From contig CAYMFM010000007.1 in assembly GCA_964389685.1 (NCBI GenBank), positions 37,011-101,010 on the forward strand: a stretch of 64,000 nucleotides of DNA, written 5' to 3'. Position numbers and translations under genes: made by a program. The DNA is from G020353115 sp964389685 (GTDB lineage Bacteria; Bacteroidota; Bacteroidia; Bacteroidales; VadinHA17). This document shows, piece by piece, positions 35,775 to 45,790 of the stretch. Under the pieces are notes generated by a model that was not told the DNA's origin, did not search any database, and worked only from the letters and a program-made list of their open reading frames with translations. Within the stretch, counting starts at the first letter, position 1. Every line of letters begins with the position of its first letter.

Positions 35775-37468
35775 AAAAAATTCCCGATGCCACACTGGCA
35801 AAGGATCTTGCTGAGGAACTTCAGGTTGATGTTTCGTTATCTAATTTACTGATGCAGAGAGGAATACGGTCGAAAGATGATGCCAGGACTTTTTTCAAGC
35901 CTGATCTGGCCGATCTGCATGATCCGTTTTTAATGGCCGACATGAACAATGCAGTTGACCGGATTGGATCCGCTATAGCACGGAATGAAAAAATCCTGGT
36001 CTACGGTGATTATGATGTGGATGGAACCACCTCTGTTGCCATGATCTATTCCTTCTTTAAGGAGAGGTACCAGAATATCGGTTACTATATCCCGGACAGG
36101 TACAAAGAAGGGTATGGTGTTTCCCTCGAAGGCATTGATTATGCATCGGAAAACAATTACAACCTGATCATTGCACTCGACTGTGGTATCAAAGCAGTGG
36201 ATAAAATAAAATATGCCAGCTCAAAACAGATTGATTTCATCGTTTGCGATCACCACCTGCCTGCGGAAACCATCCCGGATGCCGTTGCCGTTCTCGATCC
36301 GAAAAGGGAGGGCTGTTCTTACCCATACAAAGAGCTTTCCGGATGCGGTGTGGGTTTCAAACTGTTGCAGGCCTATTCCAGGATCAACGGGATACCGTTT
36401 GATGAGCTCATCCCCTACCTCGACCTGGTTGCTGTCAGTATTGCTTCGGATATTGTACCGGTTACGGGTGAAAACCGGATACTGGCACATTTCGGGTTGA
36501 TTCAGCTCAACACCAATCCGCGGATCGGGTTGAAATCGATCATCAAGATCTCGGGGATGAGTGGAAAACAGATCGGTATTGAAGATATTATTTATAAGAT
36601 CGGACCACGAATAAATGCTGCAGGACGCATTGAATCCGGGGAGAAAGCGGTTGATCTGCTGACCTCACTGGATGAACGGGATGCCGTTGAAATGAGCAGT
36701 AAGATCGATGATTTTAACCAGACCCGCAGGAATATCGATCGGTCCATAACGCAGGAAGCACTGCAGATGATCTCATCCGATCCCCGCCTGAATAACAGCA
36801 AATCCACTGTTCTTTACAATCCCAACTGGCACAAGGGAGTGATCGGTATCGTTGCTTCCAGGTTAACGGAAACCTATTACCGTCCGACAGTGATCCTCAC
36901 CGAATCAAATGGGTTTGCTACCGGTTCTGCAAGATCTGTTCTGGGATATGATCTTTATCAGGCCATTGATGCCTGTGGCGATCTGTTGGAAAATTTTGGC
37001 GGACACATGTATGCAGCCGGACTTACCCTGAAAAAAGAGAATATTGAACTGTTTCAGGAACGCTTTGAAAAAGTGGTGAGTGAAACCATTACCGATGACC
37101 AACTCATTCCAAAAGTGGAAATCGACACGCAAATTGACTTTTCCGACATCTCTGAAAATTTCTATAATACATTGAAGCAGTTCCAGCCCTTCGGTCCGGG
37201 CAACATGGCACCTGTATTTATGAGCAGTAGTGTTTTTGATAATGGTTCCGGCAGGCTGGTGGGATCTTCATCGGAACACCTGAAACTTGAGCTCCTGCAG
37301 AAAGAAGCCCCCTATCATCAGTTCCCGGCAATCGGATTCAGCATGGTCGAACACTTCTCCCTGATCAGGGACGGCAAACCGTTCGATATTTGTTACTCCA
37401 TCGAAGAGAATGAATTCCGCGGGAACATTACCCTCCAGCTCAACCTGAAGGATATTAAGGAGGGGTGA
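35753..37468 (+). CDS. recJ: Single-stranded-DNA-specific exonuclease RecJ
   Basis: 571 aa. A 5'-3' exonuclease in recombination and mismatch repair. The DHH-family metal motifs are clear: motif I DYDVDGTTSVAM, a second aspartate in ALDCGIKAV, and motif III CDHHLP. The DHHA1 domain (GSARSVLGYDLYQAI, ENFGGHMYAAG) and the C-terminal OB-fold follow. The start overlaps lipB by 22 bp. Confidence 0.96.
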   Translation: MDKKWIIKKIPDATLAKDLAEELQVDVSLSNLLMQRGIRSKDDARTFFKPDLADLHDPFLMADMNNAVDRIGSAIARNEKILVYGDYDVDGTTSVAMIYSFFKERYQNIGYYIPDRYKEGYGVSLEGIDYASENNYNLIIALDCGIKAVDKIKYASSKQIDFIVCDHHLPAETIPDAVAVLDPKREGCSYPYKELSGCGVGFKLLQAYSRINGIPFDELIPYLDLVAVSIASDIVPVTGENRILAHFGLIQLNTNPRIGLKSIIKISGMSGKQIGIEDIIYKIGPRINAAGRIESGEKAVDLLTSLDERDAVEMSSKIDDFNQTRRNIDRSITQEALQMISSDPRLNNSKSTVLYNPNWHKGVIGIVASRLTETYYRPTVILTESNGFATGSARSVLGYDLYQAIDACGDLLENFGGHMYAAGLTLKKENIELFQERFEKVVSETITDDQLIPKVEIDTQIDFSDISENFYNTLKQFQPFGPGNMAPVFMSSSVFDNGSGRLVGSSSEHLKLELLQKEAPYHQFPAIGFSMVEHFSLIRDGKPFDICYSIEENEFRGNITLQLNLKDIKEG

Positions 37469-37781
37469 AGGAGTGGTTTAGATTGAAATAAGAAGAGGTA
37501 TCTGAAGTGAAATAATGAACTCCCTAAGAGCGAAATAATTTCATAATTTGATTCCTGTTTTTTTGCATATTTTTCCAGCGATCATTAGAAATTGTAACAG
37601 CCTCCGCCTTACCTGTACGGTCTGACGGCTATAGTCCGTCCGACCGATAGGGAAAAACGGAACTCCCATCCGTCAGACCCGTAATGGGTCAGACGGTACC
37701 GACTGAAAACAATACTATAATAGTTATATCTTTTTTTTAAGAAGAATCGTGCCCCGATTTCAATTCGGGGTACGATTTAAG
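37469..37781. repeat. Convergent spacer with REP-like palindromes
   Basis: 313 bp between convergent genes. It holds gtctgacgg...ccgtc and ccgtcagacccgtaatgggtcagacgg inverted repeats (about 37618-37700). A strong hairpin, aatcgtgccccga...tcggggtacgatt, at 37746-37776 may end transcription from both sides, though no clear T-run follows it. Confidence 0.55.
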
Positions 37782-39863
37782 CTAAAACCTCAACTGCATC
37801 TGCACTTTCAATTCCGTTTTTGTCTTTCCTGAAATCTCATCCAGTCCGGTGCCAATCGATTGTACATGTGAGTAATAGGTTTGTGCCAGGCGGATCCAGA
37901 GATCCATATACTTCAATGGTGAGTATTTTATCAGGAGATAGGCGCGCATCCCGTTTTGATGAAGTGCCGGAATGGAAAAGGCATACAGGAGATCGTGTTC
38001 ATAGGCATAGATCCTTGTATCCCAGGAATCGGTATCAAACATGGCGTAACGGAACGAGATAGAAAGCGGTAACTCTTCCGGTCTGAACAGAATATCCTGG
38101 AAAACCAGGTATCCCTGCTCTAAAGGATCATCATCAAGACGGAATCTCGATAGCTCAATCCTGCTTCGGAGCTGAAGGCTCGGGGAAACCCAGTATGCCA
38201 GCTGAAACCTGAATTTTGTCAACCGGGTATCTACAATTTCATTCAGCGAGGGCAATTCACCACTCCTGTTTCGTGGTTTTGACTCTTCTTTCAGACTGCA
38301 AAAAATTTCCAGTATTTCCGATGGATTATAATCGATCCGAACCATGTAATCTGTTCCTTGTGAAGGTGCATCCACGTTGTATTTCAGCCAGGGAAACCAG
38401 AATGCGTCGAAATAGGCTGAAAGCTTGAAATGTTTCATTGGATGCATTTCTGTTCCCAGGTAGAGACCACGCTCATTCTTATTGGTTGAATTTTCCGAAA
38501 TAGCCTGGCTGTAAAAGGGATAATAATCTTTCTGGTAGTCTCTGTACAACAAGGAGAGTGAGATTAGGGAGTGCAGGTTGAGCAGCAAGCCATTCAGGTA
38601 TGCTACACCGTGCCCCAGTGAGTGCGAAACCTCTCCGAAAAGATTAACCCTGTTCCACCCAACCCGATAATCGAAGCCGATGTTTGTATTGCTCTTTCCA
38701 CGGAAATCAAATTGGTTGTAAGGTCGTTCATCGGGCATTAATTTCGCACCAAAGTGATAATTGACCAGGGTTAATCCCACGTGGAACTTATCCCTGCCAT
38801 AGCTTAGATTCCCACCGGCAATGGATTCGGCGACAGCATCCTCATCCTCAACTTCTGATGGAATGGAATGGTATCCGGTAACCTGAAAGCTGGTGACATT
38901 CTCAATTTCGTCATACAGCGTGTCAAGGTAATGGATATTTGCATCAATTTTTTTTCTCGAGTAGAATGCAGAAATTTCCAGGTCTTTCAGACTGATTGTT
39001 GTCCCAACACCACGCAGAAAACGATTTTCTTCGGTTGAGCTGTACTTCGTGATCCCATATTGTCTTTTCTTAATGCTCAGAACATACGGCGTTTTTCCGT
39101 AAGAGATTCCTGACCAGAGTGTCAGTCCCTGTCCGAACCGGAGATGATAATCCCCGAGTGCCAGTGTTTTAATCTTTCCGATATCATTTACCAGAAGATG
39201 TCCGGAGTAGAAATCAAAGCCCTGTTTGTTGCTTCCCGAAAAAAATTCCTCTCCGGCATCTTTCTCCGCAGTAACGCCCCAGTAAATTCTATCTTTATAA
39301 TGGTACCTGTATCGCAAAACCCCTTTCAGCGGACTGCCAAGGTAGCGGGAGTTGGGGTTTGCTTCATAGGCAGAGTCAGATATAGAAGCATATCCCATTT
39401 TCTCTTCCAATATCTGGTCTGCACGGAGGATCAGTTGATGTTTCCCTTTTTTTATGGAACTGAGTAGTGGTTCCTGTTCGGAAGACTGTGCCTCTTCAAT
39501 CAGGATAAACGGGAGCAACATCCGGATCGTTTTTTCATCCAAGCCTTCGATCAATTGAAGTTCAAAGAGAGAGAGTATGGGTCCATGCTGGAGGATATAG
39601 CTGATCAGGTTTCGTGCCTGGAATTCAGTTAGAAACCGGAGCCGCTGCAAATCCTCCATCGTCGCACTGTTTATATTGATCGGATCTTCCTCTAACAGGA
39701 GAAGATCTTCATACAGGAGGGTATAGTCGATGTCCAGGTCGCTGTTGCGGGCAATCTCTTCAATGAGATCCTCGAGATTCAACCGCTCTTCTTTCGGGAG
39801 CTGCTGTGCGTGAACCGAAGTTATCAGGAGGGAAATGAGTATAGCCGTATATCCAGTCTTCAT
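37782..39863 (-). CDS. Outer-membrane beta-barrel protein with N-terminal helix-hairpin-helix domain
   Basis: 693 aa from the ATG at 39863, which gives a good signal peptide (MKTGYTAILISLLITSVHAQ). Residues 70-130 hold ComEA-like HhH repeats (NINSATMEDLQRLRFLTEFQA, SLFELQLIEGLDEKTIRMLL), odd for an exported protein. The rest is rich in alternating aromatic beta strands and ends in LQMQLRF, a terminal Phe typical of outer-membrane barrels. The function is unknown; it neighbours a PorV-like protein on the same strand. Confidence 0.75.
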   Translation of the reverse strand: MKTGYTAILISLLITSVHAQQLPKEERLNLEDLIEEIARNSDLDIDYTLLYEDLLLLEEDPININSATMEDLQRLRFLTEFQARNLISYILQHGPILSLFELQLIEGLDEKTIRMLLPFILIEEAQSSEQEPLLSSIKKGKHQLILRADQILEEKMGYASISDSAYEANPNSRYLGSPLKGVLRYRYHYKDRIYWGVTAEKDAGEEFFSGSNKQGFDFYSGHLLVNDIGKIKTLALGDYHLRFGQGLTLWSGISYGKTPYVLSIKKRQYGITKYSSTEENRFLRGVGTTISLKDLEISAFYSRKKIDANIHYLDTLYDEIENVTSFQVTGYHSIPSEVEDEDAVAESIAGGNLSYGRDKFHVGLTLVNYHFGAKLMPDERPYNQFDFRGKSNTNIGFDYRVGWNRVNLFGEVSHSLGHGVAYLNGLLLNLHSLISLSLLYRDYQKDYYPFYSQAISENSTNKNERGLYLGTEMHPMKHFKLSAYFDAFWFPWLKYNVDAPSQGTDYMVRIDYNPSEILEIFCSLKEESKPRNRSGELPSLNEIVDTRLTKFRFQLAYWVSPSLQLRSRIELSRFRLDDDPLEQGYLVFQDILFRPEELPLSISFRYAMFDTDSWDTRIYAYEHDLLYAFSIPALHQNGMRAYLLIKYSPLKYMDLWIRLAQTYYSHVQSIGTGLDEISGKTKTELKVQMQLRF

Positions 39864-39904
39864 GTTGAGGATCTTGTGAAGAAAAGCAGTATCTATATAT
39901 TTCA

Positions 39905-40000
39905 ATCCCCTTTTAGTCCCTCTTTACCAAAGGGAACGGATTTAGTGTTTATTTATTTGTGTTTTTGTTCGTCCCCCTTTTCAAAAGGGGGATTAAGGGG
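39905..40000 (+). repeat. Palindromes between two outer-membrane protein genes
   Basis: Two hairpins, tccctctttaccaaaggga (about 39917-39935) and cccccttttcaaaaggggg (39973-39991). They lie downstream of the PorV-like gene and upstream of the barrel gene. Confidence 0.5.
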
Positions 40001-40103
40001 GATTTTATTCTATGTTTTAAACCATTAGTGTAGTTCCACTGTCTTTGCCATGCATAAAAATTTACATCCCATTTCCAGTATAATCCCATGATGTATTCGG
40101 CCT

Positions 40104-40937
40104 TTATTGAAACGCATACATCAGGGTAAAATGGGGTGTAAGCCCCAGTTGCTGGTGAACGGTAAAGGCAAGATCGGCCCGGAATCCCTTCAGGCTGTAG
40201 CCGATTCCAAAGGAGGTCTGAGTGGGATTGGTGGATATTCCTGCCCTGAGAAAGAGGTTGTTCACCGGTTCCACTTCGATGCCTGCCTTATTGATCGGTT
40301 TATGGTCAAGCTCTTTTTCTGTTTCAATACCCAGGAAAACCATTTCAAAAAGCTGTACGCCAACTCCTACACGGATAATGGTAGGGACCGGTTCATCGTC
40401 ATAGGTGGATATCTTGGTTCTTGTGGGATTAAAAACATGAGCACCGATATACAGGAAATCCAATGGTTTAGCCATGATCCCGCCTTCAACAGCAACATTT
40501 CCCTGACTACCATAATCTTCTGCAAGAAAGGTATTCAGGTAATCCAGTTGAATACCCGCTGCAATATATTCACCAAAGACCCTCCCGAAGGAGAGTCCGA
40601 TTTTCGATTCGTGGTATTTTGAATAGCCGAAATAGCTGTAATTCAGTCCGATGGTTCCCGGCTTTGTGGGTATAGCAATTGCAAGGCTTTGCAGTGCATA
40701 TTCGGGTATGATGAATTTGTTTTCATGATGGAACCCGATACTCAAGTTCCGGACCCAGCCCAGTCCTGCCTGGTTATGGGAAACAGACCAGAGGTCGGGA
40801 AGCATGACCGAAGTATTACGCATGGCGGCAAAGCGGGAGCCCAGAGGGTAATTATCGTATGTTGCGTAAGCACAAGGTCCTCGCAGAAACAGGAGAAGCA
40901 GCAATAGGAACGTTACTAACCGGCCCGTTGAAATCAT
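40104..40937 (-). CDS. PorV/PorQ-like outer-membrane protein
   Basis: 277 aa. A signal peptide (FLLLLLLFLRGPCAYA) precedes a beta-barrel: LGSRFAAMRNTSVMLPDLWSVSHNQAGLG (shown here only as the family's 'A.G...V...D.....NPAGL' opening), then amphipathic strands ending in MYAFQ. This resembles the PorV/PorQ (UPF0164-like) family, some members of which serve type IX secretion; that role is not shown here. It is divergent from nothing and shares direction with the HhH barrel gene and purE. Confidence 0.65.
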   Translation of the reverse strand: MISTGRLVTFLLLLLLFLRGPCAYATYDNYPLGSRFAAMRNTSVMLPDLWSVSHNQAGLGWVRNLSIGFHHENKFIIPEYALQSLAIAIPTKPGTIGLNYSYFGYSKYHESKIGLSFGRVFGEYIAAGIQLDYLNTFLAEDYGSQGNVAVEGGIMAKPLDFLYIGAHVFNPTRTKISTYDDEPVPTIIRVGVGVQLFEMVFLGIETEKELDHKPINKAGIEVEPVNNLFLRAGISTNPTQTSFGIGYSLKGFRADLAFTVHQQLGLTPHFTLMYAFQ

Positions 40938-40962
40938 TATGAGGTTGACTACCCGATGGTGT

Positions 40963-41469
40963 CTAATTGGTTTTGTACTTGTATTTTACCCCTGCCAGAT
41001 CCTGGTTCGCTTTAACGATCTTCTCTTTCAGGCTATCTTTGAATTGGATCAGCTTTTCTGTCAGTTCAGGATTTCCAACCGCAAGGATCTGAACAGCCAG
41101 TATACCGGCATTTCGGGCAGCGTTGACACCTACTGTGGCAACCGGTATCCCCGGAGGCATTTGCAGGATTGACAGGATCGAATCCCAGCCGTCCAGTGAG
41201 GCTTTGATGGGTACTCCGATTACAGGAATGGTCGTCATTGCAGCAATCACACCGGGTAAATGAGCGGCCATCCCCGCTGCGGCAATGATCACACGAATGC
41301 CCCGGTCACTGGCGGAACGGGCAAATTTCTCAACCTCCTCGGGTGTGCGGTGAGCCGATAATGCGTTGATCTCAAAAGGAATTTGAAAATCATCCAGAAT
41401 TTTTGCCGCATCTTCCATGACAGGCAAATCGGATGTACTGCCCATAATAATGCTCACGATCGGTTTCAT
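40963..41469 (-). CDS. purE: N5-carboxyaminoimidazole ribonucleotide mutase
   Basis: 168 aa, the normal PurE length. It converts N5-CAIR to CAIR in purine synthesis. The phosphate-binding MGSTSDLPVM, the SAHRTPE motif with the catalytic His, and AAAGMAAHLPGV are all present. No purK lies in the window. It is divergent from hpt with 74 bp between, linking de novo purine synthesis and salvage in one locus. Confidence 0.96.
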   Translation of the reverse strand: MKPIVSIIMGSTSDLPVMEDAAKILDDFQIPFEINALSAHRTPEEVEKFARSASDRGIRVIIAAAGMAAHLPGVIAAMTTIPVIGVPIKASLDGWDSILSILQMPPGIPVATVGVNAARNAGILAVQILAVGNPELTEKLIQFKDSLKEKIVKANQDLAGVKYKYKTN

Positions 41470-41543
41470 CTGTTCGTTCTGGTTTTATGATTTTGTATTT
41501 GTATTTTCGCAAGTTAATTAAAATCCATTAAATTTAACGATCT

Positions 41544-42083
41544 ATGGATCGGGTAAAAATATTGGATAAGGAATTTAAACTGGTGATCTCCTCTAACGAA
41601 ATAGAAGGAGCAGTTACCAGTTTGGCAACACGGATGAACCGTGATCTGAGCGGTAAAAAAGTGATCTTCGTGGGGATATTAAACGGCTCATTCATGTTCG
41701 CAGCCGATCTTTTCCGAAAGATCACCTTTGATAGTCAGATTACCTTCCTTAAGCTGGCTTCCTACCAGGGAACATCAACATCCGGAAAGATCCAGCGGCT
41801 GATCGGTATGAACGAAGACATAAAAGACCATACGGTAATTATCCTTGAAGATATCGTTGATACGGGACATACACTCGACAGCATCATAAAGCAGCTTAAA
41901 GGGTATGAACCGGCAGAAATTAAAATTGCCACATTGCTTTTTAAACCGGATGCGTATCAGTTTAACATAAAACTGGATTATGTCGGGATAGAGGTACCCA
42001 ATGACTTTCTCATTGGGTATGGACTTGATTATAATGGTTATGGGAGGAATCTGAAGCAAATATACTCAATAACCGAAACCTAA
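41544..42083 (+). CDS. hpt: Hypoxanthine phosphoribosyltransferase
   Basis: 179 aa. It joins hypoxanthine or guanine to PRPP. The PRPP-binding motif ILEDIVDTGHTLDSI, the flexible-loop region KLASYQGTSTSG and the base-recognition KLDYVGIEVPNDFLIGYGLD are seen. adk starts 11 bp later and obgE follows; this order is typical of Bacteroidota. Confidence 0.96.
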   Translation: MDRVKILDKEFKLVISSNEIEGAVTSLATRMNRDLSGKKVIFVGILNGSFMFAADLFRKITFDSQITFLKLASYQGTSTSGKIQRLIGMNEDIKDHTVIILEDIVDTGHTLDSIIKQLKGYEPAEIKIATLLFKPDAYQFNIKLDYVGIEVPNDFLIGYGLDYNGYGRNLKQIYSITET

Positions 42084-42094
42084 ATTTTTTTACC

Positions 42095-42667
42095 ATGCTG
42101 AATATCGTTTTGTTCGGTCCTCCCGGATCCGGGAAAGGTACACAGGCAGAAAAGCTGATAGAGAAATATGGACTCATACACCTGTCGACAGGAGATATCC
42201 TCCGGGAAGCCATTTCAAAAAAGACCCCTCTGGGATTGAAGGCGAAGGAATACCTGGATAAGGGAGAACTTGTCCCGGATGAGGATGTTGTAAATATGGT
42301 GATAAAAAAACTGGACGCCGAAAAAGATCCCGATGGCTTTATTTTTGACGGATTTCCGCGAACGTGTGGTCAGGCAAGGGTCTTGCGTAATTTGCTTACA
42401 GACCGTGATACCCGGATTAATGTAATGATCGCACTTGAAGTTCACGAAGACGAACTGATTAATCGGCTGTTGAAAAGAGGCCATGAATCAGGCAGGTCTG
42501 ATGATCAGCTTTCGGTAATAAAGAACCGGATTGCGGTGTATGAACGAGACACCTATCCGGTCATCGATTTTTACCAGAAAATGCGGAAGTATCGTTCCGT
42601 TAATGGAGTTGGAACCGTGGATGAAATATTTCAGCGGATTGTTGAAGTGATTGATCAGATGAAGTGA
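42095..42667 (+). CDS. adk: Adenylate kinase
   Basis: 190 aa, the short form without a zinc LID insert. P-loop GPPGSGKGTQAEKL, AMP-binding LSTGDILREAI and DGFPRT are present. It balances AMP, ADP and ATP. It lies between hpt and obgE. Confidence 0.97.
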   Translation: MLNIVLFGPPGSGKGTQAEKLIEKYGLIHLSTGDILREAISKKTPLGLKAKEYLDKGELVPDEDVVNMVIKKLDAEKDPDGFIFDGFPRTCGQARVLRNLLTDRDTRINVMIALEVHEDELINRLLKRGHESGRSDDQLSVIKNRIAVYERDTYPVIDFYQKMRKYRSVNGVGTVDEIFQRIVEVIDQMK

Positions 42668-42714
42668 ATTCCCCGGAATAACATCCAACATCTCGTATTC
42701 TAACTTTTCGGATG

Positions 42715-43707
42715 ATGGCAGGCTCAAATTTTGTTGACTACGTAAAAGTGTTTTGCCGTTCCGGCAACGGTGGATCCGGATCTGTCCATTTCCACAGGGA
42801 TAGACTTAATCCCAGGGGAGGACCCGATGGGGGAGATGGAGGAAGGGGAGGTCATGTGATCTTAACAGGAAATAAACAGCTTTGGACGCTGCTGCACCTT
42901 AAATACCGGAAACATGTGTTTGCTAAAAACGGAAATAACGGTGCAGGAGCATTGAAAACCGGTGCCGATGGGGAAGATGCAGTTGTCGAAGTCCCACTGG
43001 GTACAGTAGCGAAAAAAGCGGATTCCGAAGAGATACTCTTTGAAATAACTGAACACCAGCGAAGCAAGATCCTCGCAGGTGGTGGACAGGGAGGCCTGGG
43101 TAATGCAAATTTCAAATCCGCAACAAACCGGACACCACGGTACGCCCAACCCGGAGAACCCGGAACCGAAGAATGGTATATCCTGGAATTGAAGATCCTG
43201 GCAGATGTCGGTCTTGTCGGATTTCCCAATGCAGGGAAATCCACACTGCTATCCGTTGTTTCAGCAGCAAAACCCAAAATAGCCGATTATCCTTTTACCA
43301 CGCTGGTGCCAAACCTGGGGATCGTTAGCTACAGGGATGATAAATCATTCGTGATGGCAGATATACCCGGTATAATTGAAGGAGCGCATGAGGGGAAAGG
43401 ACTGGGGATGAGATTTCTCAGACACATCGAAAGAAATTCCCTGCTGCTGTTCATGGTCCCTGCTGATAGCAACAATATCCACGAGGAATATAAGATCCTG
43501 GTCAGCGAACTCAATGAATATAACCCCGAATTACTTGATAAGAAAAGAATACTGGCAATTACCAAATCCGATATGCTCGATGAAGAACTGACGCAAGAGA
43601 TCAAGCAGGACCTTCCCGATATTCCCTATCTTTTCATCTCATCCATCGAACAAACCGGGTTGGTGCAATTGAAAGATGTGATTTGGAGGGAGCTGAATGA
43701 AGGATGA
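42715..43707 (+). CDS. obgE: GTPase ObgE/CgtA
   Basis: 330 aa from the second of two adjacent ATGs, matching the usual MA.SNFVDYVK start. The glycine-rich Obg domain (GGPDGGDGGRGGHVI) is followed by the G domain with G1 GFPNAGKSTLL, G3 DIPGIIEGAHEGKGLG and G4 TKSD. It is a GTPase for 50S assembly and stress responses. It ends the hpt-adk-obgE run. Confidence 0.97.
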   Translation: MAGSNFVDYVKVFCRSGNGGSGSVHFHRDRLNPRGGPDGGDGGRGGHVILTGNKQLWTLLHLKYRKHVFAKNGNNGAGALKTGADGEDAVVEVPLGTVAKKADSEEILFEITEHQRSKILAGGGQGGLGNANFKSATNRTPRYAQPGEPGTEEWYILELKILADVGLVGFPNAGKSTLLSVVSAAKPKIADYPFTTLVPNLGIVSYRDDKSFVMADIPGIIEGAHEGKGLGMRFLRHIERNSLLLFMVPADSNNIHEEYKILVSELNEYNPELLDKKRILAITKSDMLDEELTQEIKQDLPDIPYLFISSIEQTGLVQLKDVIWRELNEG

Positions 43708-44136
43708 GAGTTGAAGGATTAAGGATGAAGGAGGTGAAAAGTACAGAGCATAGAGCATGGGGCAAAGAGAAAAGGGAATATCGAATATTGAATGCTGAAT
43801 TTCGAATTTAACCGAAAACTTGAATCCAACAGTTTATGGCATGCTGTTGAAAATAAAATAGTTAGTGGGTTATTAGGTTATTAAGTTATTTAGGTGTCTG
43901 AGTGGAATGTTTATCAGTGGGTGGCTCGGTATAATACAATATAAAGATTGAATTTATACCTTTAAGTCAAAACATTACATCAATGTACTCACTAACTTAC
44001 TCCCGTAGCCCCAAAGGGATCCCTACGGGAGGATGCCTATGGCATAACCACTAACTTAATAACTTGCTTTCCAGATTGTTAAGTTGTAATGAAAACAGGA
44101 ACCAGGAACTGAAAACTTAAAACCAGAAACCAATCA
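43708..44136. repeat. Spacer with family-C unit
   Basis: About 430 bp. It holds 'agagcatagagcatggggcaaagag' words like those at 1130 and 4360 (quoted in part), 'ttaggttattaagttatt' tracts and the family-C unit at 43987-44072. No gene. Confidence 0.55.
43987..44072 (+). repeat. Family-C unit, copy 2
   Basis: Same block as 34988-35050 ('actcactaacttactcccgt ... taataacttgctttc') with 24 extra bases that complete a hairpin (ctcccgtag...ctacgggag). It lies about 65 bp before the PAP2 gene. Confidence 0.6.
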
Positions 44137-44718
44137 ATGCTTGAAACACTAATCACCTGGGATACCGATCTTTTCCTGTTTCTGAACGGGATGCACTCCC
44201 CCTTCTGGGACCAGGTGATGTGGTTGATCACCGGGACATGGATCTGGATCCCACTTTACCTCTTCATCCTGGGATGGCTCATACGGGATTATCGCTGGAA
44301 AGCTTCAATCCTGTTGATTTTCGTTGTAATTTTGATTACCCTGAGTGATCAATCCTCTGTCCACCTGTTCAAAGAAGTTTTCCACCGGTTTCGTCCCTGC
44401 CATGATCCCCGGGTTGCTGATCTCGTGCATACCGTAAACGGGAAATGTGGTGGTAAATATGGATTCGTATCCTCACACGCTGCAAACACGTTTGCCATCG
44501 CTGTTTTTTCACTTCTGCTCATCCGAAACAGGTACTATTCTATCTCGATCATCGCCTGGGCTTCCCTGGTATCATACAGCAGGGTCTACCTGGGTGTGCA
44601 TTTCCCCGGTGATATCATTGCAGGCGCCCTGCTGGGAGCGTTTGTTGGATATATTGTATACAAAGGGTACGGGATCACGGAGTCCAGACTGCTTTCCAGG
44701 TATAAACGGTTTCAATAA
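44137..44718 (+). CDS. PAP2-family membrane phosphatase
   Basis: 193 aa, about five or six membrane segments. All three acid-phosphatase motifs are present: KEVFHRFRPC (KxxxxxxRP), SSHAANT (the SGH-like motif) and SRVYLGVHFPGD. It removes phosphate from a lipid such as undecaprenyl diphosphate or phosphatidic acid. lplA-like and plsC genes follow, the latter also making membrane lipid. Confidence 0.9.
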   Translation: MLETLITWDTDLFLFLNGMHSPFWDQVMWLITGTWIWIPLYLFILGWLIRDYRWKASILLIFVVILITLSDQSSVHLFKEVFHRFRPCHDPRVADLVHTVNGKCGGKYGFVSSHAANTFAIAVFSLLLIRNRYYSISIIAWASLVSYSRVYLGVHFPGDIIAGALLGAFVGYIVYKGYGITESRLLSRYKRFQ

Positions 44719-44759
44719 GGATATCCGTTCGCAGATTTCCTGGCAAAAAGAATGCGATC

Positions 44760-45737
44760 ATGCTCTGCATAAAAAATGAACATACCGACCCCTGCTTTAA
44801 TGCAGCCGCTGAAGAGCACCTCTTTCGCCACATAACCCGGGATTGCTTCATGCTTTACAGGAATCGTCCCAGCATTATTGTTGGGAAACATCAGAATGCC
44901 CTGGCAGAAATAAACCTTGATTTTGTAAAGAAGAAAAATATCAGCGTGGTCAGAAGGTTATCGGGAGGAGGAACGGTATACCATGATCTCGGAAATCTGA
45001 ATTTCACGTTTATCCGGAACGGGGAGATGGGGAAACTGGTCGATTTTGTAAAATTTACCGGACCCATACTGGAAGTGTTAAACAGTTTGTCTGTGCCTGC
45101 CCGTCTTGAAGGAGTGAACGACCTCAGGGTAGGGAATAAAAAAATATCGGGAAATGCGGAACACGTTTTTAAAAACAGGGTCTTGCACCACGGAACCTTA
45201 TTGTTCTCTTCCAACCTCGCGAATTTAAACATGGCGCTGAAGATCCGGCAGGGTGTTTACCGGGATAAAGCAGTCAGATCTGTTCGGGGTAATGTCGTAA
45301 ATATCAGCGAATTCCTGGAATCTAAAATTTCAATTCTGAAGTTCCGCAATATAATTTTCCACCATATCCTTACCTCATTCTCCGGGACAGAAGAGTATGA
45401 ACTGACCGAAAGTGACAAAAAGTCAATTCAACAATTAATGGAAGAAAAGTATACCAGATGGGAATGGAATTTTGGCTATTCGCCACGCTATCAATTTCGA
45501 CAGGTACTGCAGTTTGGAGAAAAAAAGCTGGCAGTGAGGTTGCTGGTTGAACGGGGTATCATTTCAGAGATCCATCTGGTTGACCAGAAATCAAAGGAAC
45601 CCCTGCATGAGATAGAGAAAGAATTGACCGGTGTAGCACATAATCAAGCAGTTATCATGGATAAATTGGACTCGTTTGATATCCATCCATCCCTTCCCGG
45701 CGTCGAGAAGACAGATCTTGTCAACGGGCTTTTCTGA
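44760..45737 (+). CDS. lplA: Lipoate--protein ligase
   Basis: 325 aa. It activates free lipoate with ATP and attaches it to lipoyl domains. Seen: RRLSGGGTVYHDLGNLNFTF, the DLRVGNKKISGNAEH stretch with the catalytic Lys, and a C-terminal accessory domain from about 250 (EEKYTRWEWNFGYSP). Together with lipA and lipB the organism can both make and salvage lipoate. Confidence 0.93.
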   Translation: MLCIKNEHTDPCFNAAAEEHLFRHITRDCFMLYRNRPSIIVGKHQNALAEINLDFVKKKNISVVRRLSGGGTVYHDLGNLNFTFIRNGEMGKLVDFVKFTGPILEVLNSLSVPARLEGVNDLRVGNKKISGNAEHVFKNRVLHHGTLLFSSNLANLNMALKIRQGVYRDKAVRSVRGNVVNISEFLESKISILKFRNIIFHHILTSFSGTEEYELTESDKKSIQQLMEEKYTRWEWNFGYSPRYQFRQVLQFGEKKLAVRLLVERGIISEIHLVDQKSKEPLHEIEKELTGVAHNQAVIMDKLDSFDIHPSLPGVEKTDLVNGLF

Positions 45738-45790
45738 GTTTTCCTAATTTTGTTAAACCAAATTACTTTTTTAAATTGGAGTAACAATAA

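Noticed and set aside
40107..40622. 171-codon plus-strand frame
   Set aside because: It is antisense to the PorV-like gene and has no signal or motif.
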